From Stenotrophomonas sp. ESTM1D_MKCIP4_1 (GTDB lineage: Bacteria; Pseudomonadota; Gammaproteobacteria; Xanthomonadales; Xanthomonadaceae), in contig NZ_CP026004.1 of the NCBI RefSeq assembly GCF_003086895.1, forward strand, positions 62,001-126,000: a stretch of DNA of 64,000 nucleotides, given 5' to 3'. Position numbers and translations under genes: made by a program. Positions 1 to 10,002 of the stretch are shown here, in pieces. The notes below the pieces were generated by a model. The model saw nothing but the letters and a program-made list of their open reading frames with translations. It was not told the DNA's origin and did not search any database. Every line of letters begins with the position of its first letter. Positions within the stretch are counted from its first letter, which is position 1.

Positions 1-500
1 AGCAGGGGCAACCGACGATCTGGGCCGGCCAGTACGATGCCACCACCCTGCAGCCGGCACCCGGACGCAGGTTTGAACTGGCCGCGCTGGTGACCGACGA
101 AAGCGTGGACGTGGTGCGTTACCTGATGTCCATTCCCGATCCCTCGCCCCAGACCGTGCAGGCCATCGAAGGCGCACTGGCGTGGTTCCAGGCCAATGCC
201 CTGCATGGCCTGCGCCTGCAGACCTTTGGCGCTCCGGCCGAGCAGTTCGCCCACCACCGCAGCACGGTGGACCGCCGCCTGCTGGCAGACCCTTCCGCAC
301 CGCTGTTGTGGGGCCGCTTCCACGACCTGGCCGACAACAGCGTGGTGCTGGCCAACCGCCAGGGCGAACGCCTGCAGAGCTACGACCAGGTCGGCCGCGA
401 GCGCCGCACCGGCTACCACTGGTACGGCACCTGGCCCCAGGCCCTGCTCGACCGCGACGCGCCGGCCTGGCGCGCGCGTACCGGGCATCTCGCCCCCTGA
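1..500 (+). CDS. Pectate lyase (PL10-like), C-terminal part
   Basis: The reading frame is open from base 3, so the gene starts before the window and only its last ~165 codons are present. Visible residues (TIWAGQYDATTLQPAPGR, then RTGYHWYGTWPQALL near the end) resemble the C-terminal half of polysaccharide lyase family 10 pectate lyases. These cleave polygalacturonate by beta-elimination outside the cytoplasm. The stop lies 28 bases before the GH43 gene, so the two are probably co-transcribed. The following kduI and kduD, which process unsaturated uronates, support a pectinolytic role. The catalytic N-terminal part and signal peptide are outside the window. Family assignment is from remembered motifs. 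Confidence 0.75.
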   Translation, partial: QGQPTIWAGQYDATTLQPAPGRRFELAALVTDESVDVVRYLMSIPDPSPQTVQAIEGALAWFQANALHGLRLQTFGAPAEQFAHHRSTVDRRLLADPSAPLLWGRFHDLADNSVVLANRQGERLQSYDQVGRERRTGYHWYGTWPQALLDRDAPAWRARTGHLAP

Positions 501-528
501 ATCCGCATCCGCACCACGGAGGACTCCG

Positions 529-2121
529 ATGCTGTCCAGCACCGCCCTGAAATCCCTGTTGGCCGCCACCCTGCTGCTGGCCGTGCCCGCCCTTGCCTGC
601 GCGCAGGTACAGGCGCCTTCCACGGCGTGGAAGCGCGGCATCGAGAACCAGCGCCAGGCCGACCTGGGCGATGGCACCTTCCTGAACCCGGTGTTCGCCG
701 GTGACCGGCCCGACCCGTCGGTCCTGAAGGACGGCCAGGACTACTACCTCACCCTGTCCTCGTTCGATGCCTACCCCGGCCTGCCGATCTGGCATTCACG
801 CGACCTGGTGAACTGGCAGCCGCTGGGCCATGCGATCACCCGGAACGTGGGCGCGATCTGGGCGCCGGACATCGTCAAGCACCAGGGCCGTTACTACATC
901 TACTTCCCGGCCCGCACCGGCGAACACCGCAGCAACTTCGTGGTCTGGGCCGACAGCATCAAGGGCCCCTGGAGCGAGCCGATCGACATCGGCCTGGGCG
1001 GCTACATCGACCCCGGCCACGCCGTGGGCGAGGACGGCAAGCGCTACCTGTTCCTCAGCGGTGGCGACTACGTGCAGCTGGCCGACGATGGCCTGAGCGT
1101 GGTCGGCACCCCGAAGCACGTCTACGACGGCTGGAAGTACCCGCAAAGCTGGGATGTGGAGGCCTATGCGCAGGAAGGCCCGAAGATCCACTTCCGCGAT
1201 GGCTGGTACTACATGACCACCGCCGTAGGCGGCACCGCCGGACCGCCGACCGGGCACATGGTGATCACCGCACGCTCGCGCTCGATCCACGGGCCATGGG
1301 TGAACGCACCCAACAACCCGATCATGCGCACGCAGTCGGCCGCCGAGCCGTGGTGGTCGCGCGGCCATGCCACGGTGATCGAAGGCACCGACGGGCGCTG
1401 GTGGATGATGTACCACGGCTACGAGAACGGGTACTGGACGCTGGGCCGGCAGGCGCTGCTGGAGCCGATCGAGTGGACCGACGATGGCTGGTTCGTGGCC
1501 AAGGGCGGCGACCTCGGCCAGCCGCTGCGCAAGCCGTCCGGGGAATCGGTGGGCACCCACGGCATGGCCCTGTCCGATGATTTCCGCGGCAAGGCGCTCG
1601 GCCCGCAGTGGTCGTTCTTCAACCCGGCCCAGGATGAATACCGGCGGCTGGGCTTCAGCGGCCAGGGGCTGGTGCTGCAGGGCAAGGGCCAGACCCCGCG
1701 CGACAGCTCGCCGCTGACCGCCATCGCCGGCGACAAGGCCTACCAGTTCGAGGTGGAGATGGATGTCGCACCGGGCGCGGTCGGCGGCGCCCTGCTGTTC
1801 TACAGCGACCGCCTGTACGTGGGCGTGGGCAGCAACGGCGAGAAGTTCATCATGCACCGCTATGGCGAGGAACGCCCCACCCGCTTGGCGCCCAGCGCAA
1901 AGGGCGGCAAGCTGTGGCTGCGGGTGACCAACAACCGGCACATCGTCACCTTCCATTCCAGCACCGATGGCCAGCGCTGGGAAAAGTACCCGGTTCAGAT
2001 GGAAGTGTCCGGTTACCATCACAATGTGGCGGGCAAGTTCCTGGCACTGAAGCCGGCGCTGTATGCGGCCGGCGACGGTGCGGTAACCTTCCGCAGCTTC
2101 CGCTATCGCGCGCTGGATTGA
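529..2121 (+). CDS. Secreted GH43 family glycoside hydrolase
   Basis: A 530-residue protein with an N-terminal signal peptide ending near ALACAQ. It is probably a periplasmic or secreted beta-xylosidase/alpha-arabinofuranosidase-type enzyme trimming neutral side chains of pectin or hemicellulose. The five-bladed propeller domain covers about residues 45-330. It contains GDRPDPSV, with the catalytic-base Asp near residue 62, and the typical IWAPDIVKHQGRYYIYF strand. The last ~190 residues form a concanavalin-like beta-sandwich, as in two-domain GH43 enzymes. The start was chosen for its GGAGG at 518-522, six bases upstream; the frame extends further upstream but only as read-through of the lyase region. 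It sits between the pectate lyase and a LacI regulator. Exact substrate cannot be told from sequence. Confidence 0.88.
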   Translation: MLSSTALKSLLAATLLLAVPALACAQVQAPSTAWKRGIENQRQADLGDGTFLNPVFAGDRPDPSVLKDGQDYYLTLSSFDAYPGLPIWHSRDLVNWQPLGHAITRNVGAIWAPDIVKHQGRYYIYFPARTGEHRSNFVVWADSIKGPWSEPIDIGLGGYIDPGHAVGEDGKRYLFLSGGDYVQLADDGLSVVGTPKHVYDGWKYPQSWDVEAYAQEGPKIHFRDGWYYMTTAVGGTAGPPTGHMVITARSRSIHGPWVNAPNNPIMRTQSAAEPWWSRGHATVIEGTDGRWWMMYHGYENGYWTLGRQALLEPIEWTDDGWFVAKGGDLGQPLRKPSGESVGTHGMALSDDFRGKALGPQWSFFNPAQDEYRRLGFSGQGLVLQGKGQTPRDSSPLTAIAGDKAYQFEVEMDVAPGAVGGALLFYSDRLYVGVGSNGEKFIMHRYGEERPTRLAPSAKGGKLWLRVTNNRHIVTFHSSTDGQRWEKYPVQMEVSGYHHNVAGKFLALKPALYAAGDGAVTFRSFRYRALD

Positions 2122-2159
2122 GCGCGCGCTGGAATCCCCAGACTTACCGGGTTCACTAC

Positions 2160-4240
<2,081 letters not shown>

Positions 4241-4320
4241 GCCCTGACCGGCCGCCGTGCACCGTGCGCGGCGGCCGTCGCTGTTCACCCCGCTCGCCTC
4301 TACCAAGGAACGCATACGCA

Positions 4321-5076
4321 ATGGCTAATCCCTTCAGCCTGGAAGGCAAGGTCGCTCTGGTAACCGGTGGCAATACCGGGCTGGGCCAGGGCATCGCCGT
4401 GGCACTGGCCGCCGCTGGCGCCGATGTCGCCGTGGCCGGTATCGCCCCGCCCACCGAAACCATCGAAAAGATCACCGCGCTGGGCCGCCGCTGCCTGGCC
4501 ATCGAAGCCAACCTGATCAGCATCGAGCCGGTGGCGCGCGTGGTGCGCGAAACCATCGAAGGCCTGGGCGGCCTGGACATCCTGGTCAACAACGCTGGCC
4601 TGATCCGACGTGCCGATGCGGTGGATTTCAGTGAGCAGGACTGGGACGACGTGATGAACGTCAACATCAAGTCCGCATTCTTCATTTCGCAGGCCGCTGG
4701 CCGCCACTTCATCGAACAGGGCCACGGCAAGATCATCAACATTGCGTCGATGCTGTCGTTCCAGGGCGGTATCCGCGTGCCGTCGTACACCGCCAGCAAG
4801 AGCGGCATCGCCGGCATCACTCGCCTGCTGGCCAACGAATGGGCTGGCAAGGGCGTGAACATCAACGCCATTGCGCCGGGCTACATGGCCACCGACAACA
4901 CCGCCCAGCTGCGTGCCGACCAGGACCGCAACAAGGCGATTCTCGAGCGCATTCCGGCCGGCCGCTGGGGTACTCCGGAAGACCTGGCCGGCGCGGCCGT
5001 GTTCCTGGCCTCGTCGGCATCGGATTACATCAACGGCGCAGTGCTGCCGGTGGATGGTGGTTGGTTGGCGCGGTAA
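4321..5076 (+). CDS. kduD: 2-dehydro-3-deoxy-D-gluconate 5-dehydrogenase
   Basis: A 251-residue classical short-chain dehydrogenase. It has a TGGNTGLG cofactor loop near the N-terminus, NNAG at mid-sequence, the active-site Tyr156 and Lys160 in PSYTASKSG, and a GRWGTPEDLAGAAVFLAS C-terminal segment. KduD reduces the KduI product to KDG using NAD(P)H. Its direct position behind kduI makes this assignment much safer than for a generic SDR. It is preceded by an AAGGA Shine-Dalgarno sequence. Downstream lies a pair of inverted palindromes before the esterase gene. Confidence 0.95.
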   Translation: MANPFSLEGKVALVTGGNTGLGQGIAVALAAAGADVAVAGIAPPTETIEKITALGRRCLAIEANLISIEPVARVVRETIEGLGGLDILVNNAGLIRRADAVDFSEQDWDDVMNVNIKSAFFISQAAGRHFIEQGHGKIINIASMLSFQGGIRVPSYTASKSGIAGITRLLANEWAGKGVNINAIAPGYMATDNTAQLRADQDRNKAILERIPAGRWGTPEDLAGAAVFLASSASDYINGAVLPVDGGWLAR

Positions 5077-5089
5077 GCGATGGCCTTCG

Positions 5090-5166
5090 GTAGTGCCGGC
5101 CGTTGGCCGGCATTGCCCTGCATGCTGCAAATATTCATGAGGTTGCCGGCCAGCGGCCGGCACTAC
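5090..5166. repeat. Paired SMAG-type palindromes
   Basis: Two GTAG-ended palindromes in opposite orientation: GTAGTGCCGGCCGTTGGCCG at 5090 and its reverse complement-like copy ending CGGCCGGCACTAC at 5166, about 30 bases apart. This dimer architecture is characteristic of SMAG (Stenotrophomonas maltophilia GTAG) REP-like elements. It lies between kduD and the esterase and could form a long hairpin in mRNA. Confidence 0.8.
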
Positions 5167-5178
5167 CGGGGACCGGCC

Positions 5179-6276
5179 ATGCGCAACCTGCTGCTGCTGT
5201 TGCTGCTGTCATGCACCGCTGCGCAGGCGGCGCCGGTGCGGGTGTTCATCGCCGGCGATTCCACGGCTGCCACGTATGGGCCCGACCGTGCACCGCAGGC
5301 GGGCTGGGGCCAGGCGCTGCAGAGCTACCTGGACCCGGCGCGCTACGAAGTGCACAACCATGCCAAAGGCGGGCGCAGCACGCGCAGCTTCATCGAAGAA
5401 GGGCGCCTGGAGGCGATCGCCGCGGAACTGCGCCGCGGTGATGTTCTGCTGATCCAGTTCGGCCACAACGATGCGAAGTTTGAAGATCCCAACCGCTATA
5501 CCGACCCGGACGCGGACTACCCGCGCCTGCTGATGAACTACGTGCAGGCCGCACGTGACAAGGGCGCCACGCCGGTATTGATCACACCGGTGGCGCGCCT
5601 GCTGTACGACTTCGGGTCACTGCTGGACACGCATGCGCGCTACACGCTGGCGATGCAGCAGCTGGCCGCGCGCGAGCACGTCGCGCTGATCGAACTCAAC
5701 GACCGCAGCACGCGTTGGATCCGCGCGCTGGGCGAGCAGGGCGCGCGCCCGTACTTCCTGTTCGTGCCGGAACAGAACAAGGCCGACGGCACCCATTTCA
5801 GTGTGGCCGGTGCCAACGCCGTGGCCTGTCTGGTGCTGCGCGAGGCGGTACCGCTGCTGCCGGCGCTGCAACCGGCGCTGGTGCGCGACATCGACTGCGA
5901 TGTGATGGGTGCAGGGCAGGGTGCCGATGCCGCGCGGCCCTCACAAGTGGTGCATGAGGATGCCGTCGCGCGCGCACAGCCGGGGCCGCATGGCGGTGCC
6001 GGGCCGACCACTGCCTATCCGTTCTTCGCCGATGCGGCAGATCTGCCGTTCGTGCTGCGCAAGCGCGTGCTGCACAAAGGCGCCGGCATCGGCCTGCATC
6101 CGCAGCACAAGGACGAGATCTACTACATCGTCAGCGGGCAGGGCAGTTACGTGCTGGATGGCAAGCAGCATGACGTGCGGGCGGGCCATGCGCTGTTGAC
6201 CCGCACCGGCAGCACGCATGCGCTGCAGCAGGTGGGGGAAGAGGACCTGGTGGTGGTGTTGGCGTACCCGCGCTGA
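5179..6276 (+). CDS. Rhamnogalacturonan acetylesterase-like SGNH hydrolase fused to a cupin
   Basis: A 365-residue protein with a short signal peptide (MRNLLLLLLL...AQA), so it is periplasmic or secreted. Residues ~20-245 form an SGNH/GDSL esterase: block I IAGDSTAATYG (Ser28), block III FGHNDAKFED, and block V DGTHFSVAGA with Asp203 and His206. This matches CE12 rhamnogalacturonan acetylesterases, which remove acetyl groups from pectin hairy regions. Residues ~285-365 form a cupin barrel (GIGLHPQHKDEIYYIVSG, DGKQHDVRAGHALLTRTG). The cupin fusion is unusual for the family; it may bind metal or sugar. The gene closes the pectin cluster. Confidence 0.82.
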   Translation: MRNLLLLLLLSCTAAQAAPVRVFIAGDSTAATYGPDRAPQAGWGQALQSYLDPARYEVHNHAKGGRSTRSFIEEGRLEAIAAELRRGDVLLIQFGHNDAKFEDPNRYTDPDADYPRLLMNYVQAARDKGATPVLITPVARLLYDFGSLLDTHARYTLAMQQLAAREHVALIELNDRSTRWIRALGEQGARPYFLFVPEQNKADGTHFSVAGANAVACLVLREAVPLLPALQPALVRDIDCDVMGAGQGADAARPSQVVHEDAVARAQPGPHGGAGPTTAYPFFADAADLPFVLRKRVLHKGAGIGLHPQHKDEIYYIVSGQGSYVLDGKQHDVRAGHALLTRTGSTHALQQVGEEDLVVVLAYPR

Positions 6277-6279
6277 ACC

Positions 6280-6336
6280 GTAGAGTCGAGCTTGCTCGAC
6301 TGCTCTTCAACGTCAGTCGAGCAAGCTCGACGCTAC
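6280..6336. repeat. SMAG-type element (GTAGAGTCGAG subfamily)
   Basis: GTAGAGTCGAGCTTGCTCGA at the left and a diverged inverted copy ending AGCAAGCTCGACGCTAC at the right, separated by ~12 bases. It lies between the convergent esterase and DUF2442 genes and may act as a bidirectional transcript end. Confidence 0.8.
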
Positions 6337-6349
6337 CGCGGTGCAAGGG

Positions 6350-7009
6350 TCAGCGTTGTTCAACAGGCTCCGGGCCGAAGTGCCTCAACCCCAACCTGGC
6401 CAGGTCCTCCGGTCGCTCGAAATAGGCCTCATCGAACGCATGCAGGGCGGCCTGCTCGTCCTCGGTCATCGCGCCGTACAGGTCATGCAGCTGCTTGATC
6501 TCCGGGTCGTCCTCCAACCGGTCCAGCAGCCCGCGCATGCCGGCCAGGATCGCGTGCGTCTGCACCGCGCCCATGGCCTGCAGTGCCCGCAGCGCCAGCT
6601 GGCAGGTCGCATCGCCCCAGTTGCACAGGAACTGCATGAAACCGCCGTTGTTGATGTCCGCTTCCATGCGCCACAGTGCCACCAGCTGCTGGTCTTGGTC
6701 GGACAACGCATCCAGCGACCATGCGGCCGCCTGCAAGCGCGCCAGCGCCGCCTCGTAGCGGTCATCCCAGACCTGGTTGGGGATATCGACCACGCCCTCC
6801 TCGCGCGCAGGCAGCAGGGCCGGCCAGTTCACGCCCAGGCCATCGGGGGTGGCCACCCACTGCGCGCGCTGTTCCGGCGTGGCCTCGAACAGCGCAGGCG
6901 CCCAACGCAGCGGCTGCCGGGTGCGGCGGCCATCGGCCAGGGTCAGCAGGATGAAGTCGTCGTCGAAGGCGACGTCGGTAACGCGCAGGGAGGCAAACAC
7001 ATCAGTCAT
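6350..7009 (-). CDS. DUF2442 and DMP19/DUF4375 domain protein
   Basis: A 219-residue soluble protein with no signal peptide. The N-terminal ~80 residues (LRVTDVAFDDDFILLTLADG, then GLGVNWPALL) match the DUF2442 pattern. Residues ~85-205 match the DMP19/DUF4375 fold (INNGGFMQFLCNWG, FDEAYFERPEDL). Both families are poorly characterised. DUF2442 is often found beside toxin-antitoxin-like genes; that is general knowledge, not shown here. It is transcribed divergently from the Fic gene, and the 133-bp gap carries a phased inverted-repeat array, suggesting shared control. Function is unknown. Confidence 0.8.
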   Translation of the reverse strand: MTDVFASLRVTDVAFDDDFILLTLADGRRTRQPLRWAPALFEATPEQRAQWVATPDGLGVNWPALLPAREEGVVDIPNQVWDDRYEAALARLQAAAWSLDALSDQDQQLVALWRMEADINNGGFMQFLCNWGDATCQLALRALQAMGAVQTHAILAGMRGLLDRLEDDPEIKQLHDLYGAMTEDEQAALHAFDEAYFERPEDLARLGLRHFGPEPVEQR

Positions 7010-7047
7010 GCCGTGCAGGATAGCGGGAGGGGCGATTCGCTCCTAAG

Positions 7048-7115
7048 CTTCAAATGCGCCTTCTGGATTTGAAGTTTACTTGCTTAAACTTCAAAAGCTT
7101 GGGAGGCTTTTGAAG
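7048..7115. promoter_or_regulatory. Four-half-site operator array between DUF2442 and fic genes
   Basis: CTTCAAA at 7048-7054 and 7089-7095 and its complement TTTGAAG at 7068-7074 and 7109-7115 alternate in orientation. Successive sites start 20, 21 and 20 bp apart, i.e. about two helical turns. Local arms extend to CTTCAAAAGC / GCTTTTGAAG (7089-7115, 7-nt loop) and TTGAAGTTTA / TAAACTTCAA (7069-7094). Sites on one DNA face imply a dimeric or tetrameric repressor covering both divergent promoters. Confidence 0.7.
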
Positions 7116-7142
7116 GATAGCCAACCTCTGCGGAGATGTTCG

Positions 7143-8345
7143 ATGCGCCGGGCAGACATTGCAGGCCCCTTGCAGGCCTATCTGGTCCCGGTGGAAGGGC
7201 GGCCCAACCTGCTGGCCATGACACCCCCGCCGACACCCCGCCGGTTGCCGGAAGGGCATACGGGCTCGCGCCAGCGCCTTATCGAGGCGAATGCCTCGCT
7301 GGTCCGGCTGGATCAAGCGATGCGGCACTGGCCTGCGCCCGACCTGGTCACTCGAACACTTGCACGGCGCGAAGCTGTGCAAAGCTCCCAGATCGAGGGG
7401 ACCCAGACCAACCTGGATGAACTGCTGGTGTTTGAAGCCACCCTCGGCCTGGATGGCCTGCCAGCCGATGTCGTGGTGACCGAGCGCTACGTACAGGCCT
7501 TGCAACTGGGCCTCGATGCCGTGCGCGCCAACGGACGCAAGGCACTCGATCTCACCCTGGTGAACCAACTGCACGCGGTACTGATGCAGGACGCCGCCGA
7601 CGACTTTCCAAAGGGATGCTATCGCCAGGAGCAGGCCATCATCGGCGCGCTGGGCGGACGACCGGAGGATGCCCGCTTCGTGCCGTCGCCGCCCGATCGC
7701 ATTGACCAAGCCATGCGGGAACTCGAGCACGCCATGCTGAAATACGAGCCCGCCGAGGAAGAGCAGTTCGAGCTCAACATCATTGCGCAGCTCGCAATCG
7801 CCCACGCCCAGTTTGAAACCATCCATCCCTACAAGGATGGCAATGGGCGCATGGGAAGGCTGCTGCTGCCGTTGATCCTCGCCGCCGAACACCACCCACC
7901 GCTCTATCTTTCTGGCGCCTTGCTGCGCAACAGGAGCGCCTACTACGACGCACTCAACCACGTGCAGCTTCGCGGTGAGTGGGGACCGTGGATGGACATG
8001 CTGTGCCAGGCCGTGGTGGAGTCTGCCCATGACGCGATTTCCATCGCCGATGACATGTCCCGGCTGACGGCAGCGTGGGAGACTCAACTGCAAGGGTATC
8101 GCCGTGATTCGGTGGCACGCAGGCTTCCGCCACTGCTGATCGGGCACCCGGTGGTGACCGCGGGCCAGGTGGCTGCGTTGCTTGAGGTGTCTGACCGCTC
8201 TGCCCTGACGGGCATCTACGCGCTTGAGTCGGAGGGAATCCTTGTCCCCGGTAACGATCGTCGCTGGGGACGTACCTATCACGCGCACGCCGTCCTGCAG
8301 CGGCTCAATCAACTGCCCACGCCGCTTCACGATCGACCGCGCTGA
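7143..8345 (+). CDS. Fic family protein (class II) with C-terminal winged helix
   Basis: A 400-residue Fic protein, predicted to transfer AMP from ATP onto a target hydroxyl side chain. The catalytic motif HPYKDGNGRMGR starts at His228. The N-terminal inhibitory helix has the S-x-x-x-E-G signature (S81...E85 G86 in SSQIEGT), placing it in class II, where the Glu blocks ATP binding. The last ~65 residues (VTAGQVAALLEVSDRSAL, ALESEGIL, RRWGRTYHA) form a winged-helix DNA-binding domain. The ATG was chosen for GGAG at 7132-7135, seven bases upstream. The inverted-repeat array just upstream suggests autoregulation. The cellular target is unknown. Confidence 0.92.
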   Translation: MRRADIAGPLQAYLVPVEGRPNLLAMTPPPTPRRLPEGHTGSRQRLIEANASLVRLDQAMRHWPAPDLVTRTLARREAVQSSQIEGTQTNLDELLVFEATLGLDGLPADVVVTERYVQALQLGLDAVRANGRKALDLTLVNQLHAVLMQDAADDFPKGCYRQEQAIIGALGGRPEDARFVPSPPDRIDQAMRELEHAMLKYEPAEEEQFELNIIAQLAIAHAQFETIHPYKDGNGRMGRLLLPLILAAEHHPPLYLSGALLRNRSAYYDALNHVQLRGEWGPWMDMLCQAVVESAHDAISIADDMSRLTAAWETQLQGYRRDSVARRLPPLLIGHPVVTAGQVAALLEVSDRSALTGIYALESEGILVPGNDRRWGRTYHAHAVLQRLNQLPTPLHDRPR

Positions 8346-8357
8346 CCGGCGGTCTTC

Positions 8358-8395
8358 GGGGTCAGAGCCCTTTCGTGCGAAAGGGATCTGACCCC
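8358..8395. repeat. GGGGTCAGA hairpin element, copy 1
   Basis: GGGGTCAGAGCCCTTTC and GAAAGGGATCTGACCCC form a near-perfect 17-bp stem with a GTGC loop, after the fic stop. A second member of the same family lies at 38378-38420. It sits between convergent genes and can act as a bidirectional terminator, but no clear U-tract is present. Confidence 0.65.
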
Positions 8396-8413
8396 AATGG
8401 CCAGGTAGTGGCC

Positions 8414-9307
8414 TCAGACGTCGCCACCGTCCGCCCAGCCCTCGCCCGTACCGGCCTGCAACAGGCGGTCATCGGCCTGCACTTCACCGGCCGGCAGGTG
8501 CGCCTGGTCGGCCAGCGCGGTGTAGATCGGGGTGAAGTCCGGCGAGGTGGCCTGCATCAGCTGCTCGAAGCTGTCGATGACGAAGTAGGTCTTCTGGAAG
8601 GTGTCGATGCGGTACTTCGTGCGCATGATCCGCTGCAGGTCGAAGCCGATGCGGTTGGGCGCGGCTGATTCCAGCGAGTACAGCGATTCGCCCTTGGACG
8701 AGACGATGCCGGCGCCGTAGATGCGCAGGCCCTCGGGGGTGTCGATCAGGCCGAACTCCACCGTGTACCAGTACAGGCGCGTGAGGTTCTGCAGCGCATC
8801 CGGGCCGATGGCATGCGCTTTGACACCACCGCGGCCGTAGGCCTCCATGTAGTCGGCGAACACGGGGTTCATCAGCAGCGGCACGTGGCCGAACAGATCG
8901 TGGAACAGGTCCGGTTCGGCGATGTAGTCGATCTGGTCCGGTCGGCGGATCCACCAGGTCACGGGGAAACGGCGGTTGGCCAGGTGGTCGAAGAAATCCA
9001 GTTCCGGCAGCAGGCCTTCCACGCCCACCAGGGTCCAGCCGGTGGCCGCGCCCAGCACTTCGTTGAGCTGGTCGAAGCGCGGAATCATGTGCGCGTTCAT
9101 GCCCATCTCGTCCTGGGCGTCGAGGAACTCCTGGCAGGCGCGGCCGACCAGCAGCTCGCGCTGGCGCTGGTAAAGCGTGCTCCAGGTGGCGTGGTCGTCG
9201 GCGGTGTAGGTCTCCCACGGTTGCTCGACGAGCGCGGTGGTGTACACCGGCACGTAGCCCTTGTCGGTCTGCTGGTGTTCGACGCGGCGGGGCTGGGCGA
9301 GGTCCAT
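8414..9307 (-). CDS. phhA: Phenylalanine 4-monooxygenase
   Basis: A 297-residue bacterial phenylalanine hydroxylase converting L-Phe to L-Tyr with O2 and tetrahydropterin. The non-haem iron triad is complete: His136 and His141 in EPDLFHDLFGHVP and Glu184 in YWYTVEFGL. Length is normal for the single-domain bacterial form, which lacks the regulatory domain of animal enzymes. A GGAG-type ribosome site precedes the ATG. It is divergently transcribed from an Lrp/AsnC regulator, the likely controller. No pterin-4a-carbinolamine dehydratase gene lies beside it, so that recycling enzyme must be elsewhere. Confidence 0.97.
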   Translation of the reverse strand: MDLAQPRRVEHQQTDKGYVPVYTTALVEQPWETYTADDHATWSTLYQRQRELLVGRACQEFLDAQDEMGMNAHMIPRFDQLNEVLGAATGWTLVGVEGLLPELDFFDHLANRRFPVTWWIRRPDQIDYIAEPDLFHDLFGHVPLLMNPVFADYMEAYGRGGVKAHAIGPDALQNLTRLYWYTVEFGLIDTPEGLRIYGAGIVSSKGESLYSLESAAPNRIGFDLQRIMRTKYRIDTFQKTYFVIDSFEQLMQATSPDFTPIYTALADQAHLPAGEVQADDRLLQAGTGEGWADGGDV

Positions 9308-9353
9308 GGGGCACTCCTTGAAGGGATACCGGTGATGCTAGGGCAGGGCGCGC

Positions 9354-9408
9354 GCAACAGGGTTGCAAAAGTTGCGCGTAATGGGCCTCGTGGCGCAATA
9401 TCGTTGCG
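9354..9408. promoter_or_regulatory. TTGC/GCAA half-site cluster between phhA and lrp
   Basis: The 125-bp divergent gap contains GCAACAGGGTTGC (9354-9366), GTTGCAA (9362), GTTGCGCGT (9371), GGCGCAATA (9392) and GTTGCG (9403). Repeated, roughly phased half-sites of this kind suit an Lrp/AsnC oligomer wrapping DNA. Similar words recur upstream of gltB at 54623-54658. Confidence 0.5.
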
Positions 9409-9432
9409 TACTCACCGTGTTGCGGGGCAGCA

Positions 9433-9915
9433 ATGGCCGGAGAAGTCCAGTTCGATCGCACGGATATACGCCTGTTGGCCGAAATCCAGCGCGATGGTCG
9501 CGCCACCAACGCCGAGTTGGCGACGCGGGTGAACCTGTCGCCGTCGGCCTGCCTGCGCCGCCTGCAGCGGCTGGAAAGCGAAGGGGTGATTGTCGGTTAC
9601 GGCGCCCGCCTGGAACCGCGCCAGCTGCGCCTGGGCCTGCAGGCCTTTGTCCGCGTGCAGCTGGAAAAACACGACCAGGCCGCCATCGGCCACTTCGTGG
9701 ACAGCGTGCTGGGCTGGGATGAAGTGGTGGCCTGCCATGCCCTGACCGGCGACATGGACTACCTGCTGCACGTCTACGTGCGCGATCTGGAGCATTTTTC
9801 GCGCTTCCTGCTGGACAAGCTGCTCAATGCCGGGGGTGTGGCCGACGCCAATTCCAGCTTCGTGCTGCGCACGGTGAAGGGCTTCCAGGCGCTGCCGCTG
9901 TCACAGCTGGAATGA
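9433..9915 (+). CDS. Lrp/AsnC family transcriptional regulator
   Basis: A 160-residue Lrp/AsnC protein. The N-terminal winged helix-turn-helix (DIRLLAEIQRDGRATNAELA, LSPSACLRRLQRLE) is followed by a RAM effector domain (LEKHDQAAIGHFVDSV, CHALTGDMDYLLHVYV). The DMDYLL segment lines the amino-acid-binding interface in this family. Its divergence from phhA suggests control of Phe/Tyr catabolism by an aromatic amino acid, and autoregulation through the shared gap. It could instead be the global Lrp of the organism, because gltB carries similar upstream motifs. The target assignment is inference. Confidence 0.93.
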   Translation: MAGEVQFDRTDIRLLAEIQRDGRATNAELATRVNLSPSACLRRLQRLESEGVIVGYGARLEPRQLRLGLQAFVRVQLEKHDQAAIGHFVDSVLGWDEVVACHALTGDMDYLLHVYVRDLEHFSRFLLDKLLNAGGVADANSSFVLRTVKGFQALPLSQLE

Positions 9916-10002
9916 GCCTGCGGCCCTGATTTGACGGCGTCGGGCGGGTAGTCGAGCATCACCGCCCTGCGCGCGGCGCAGCGTCTCCTTCCGGTTCCAG
10001 GC

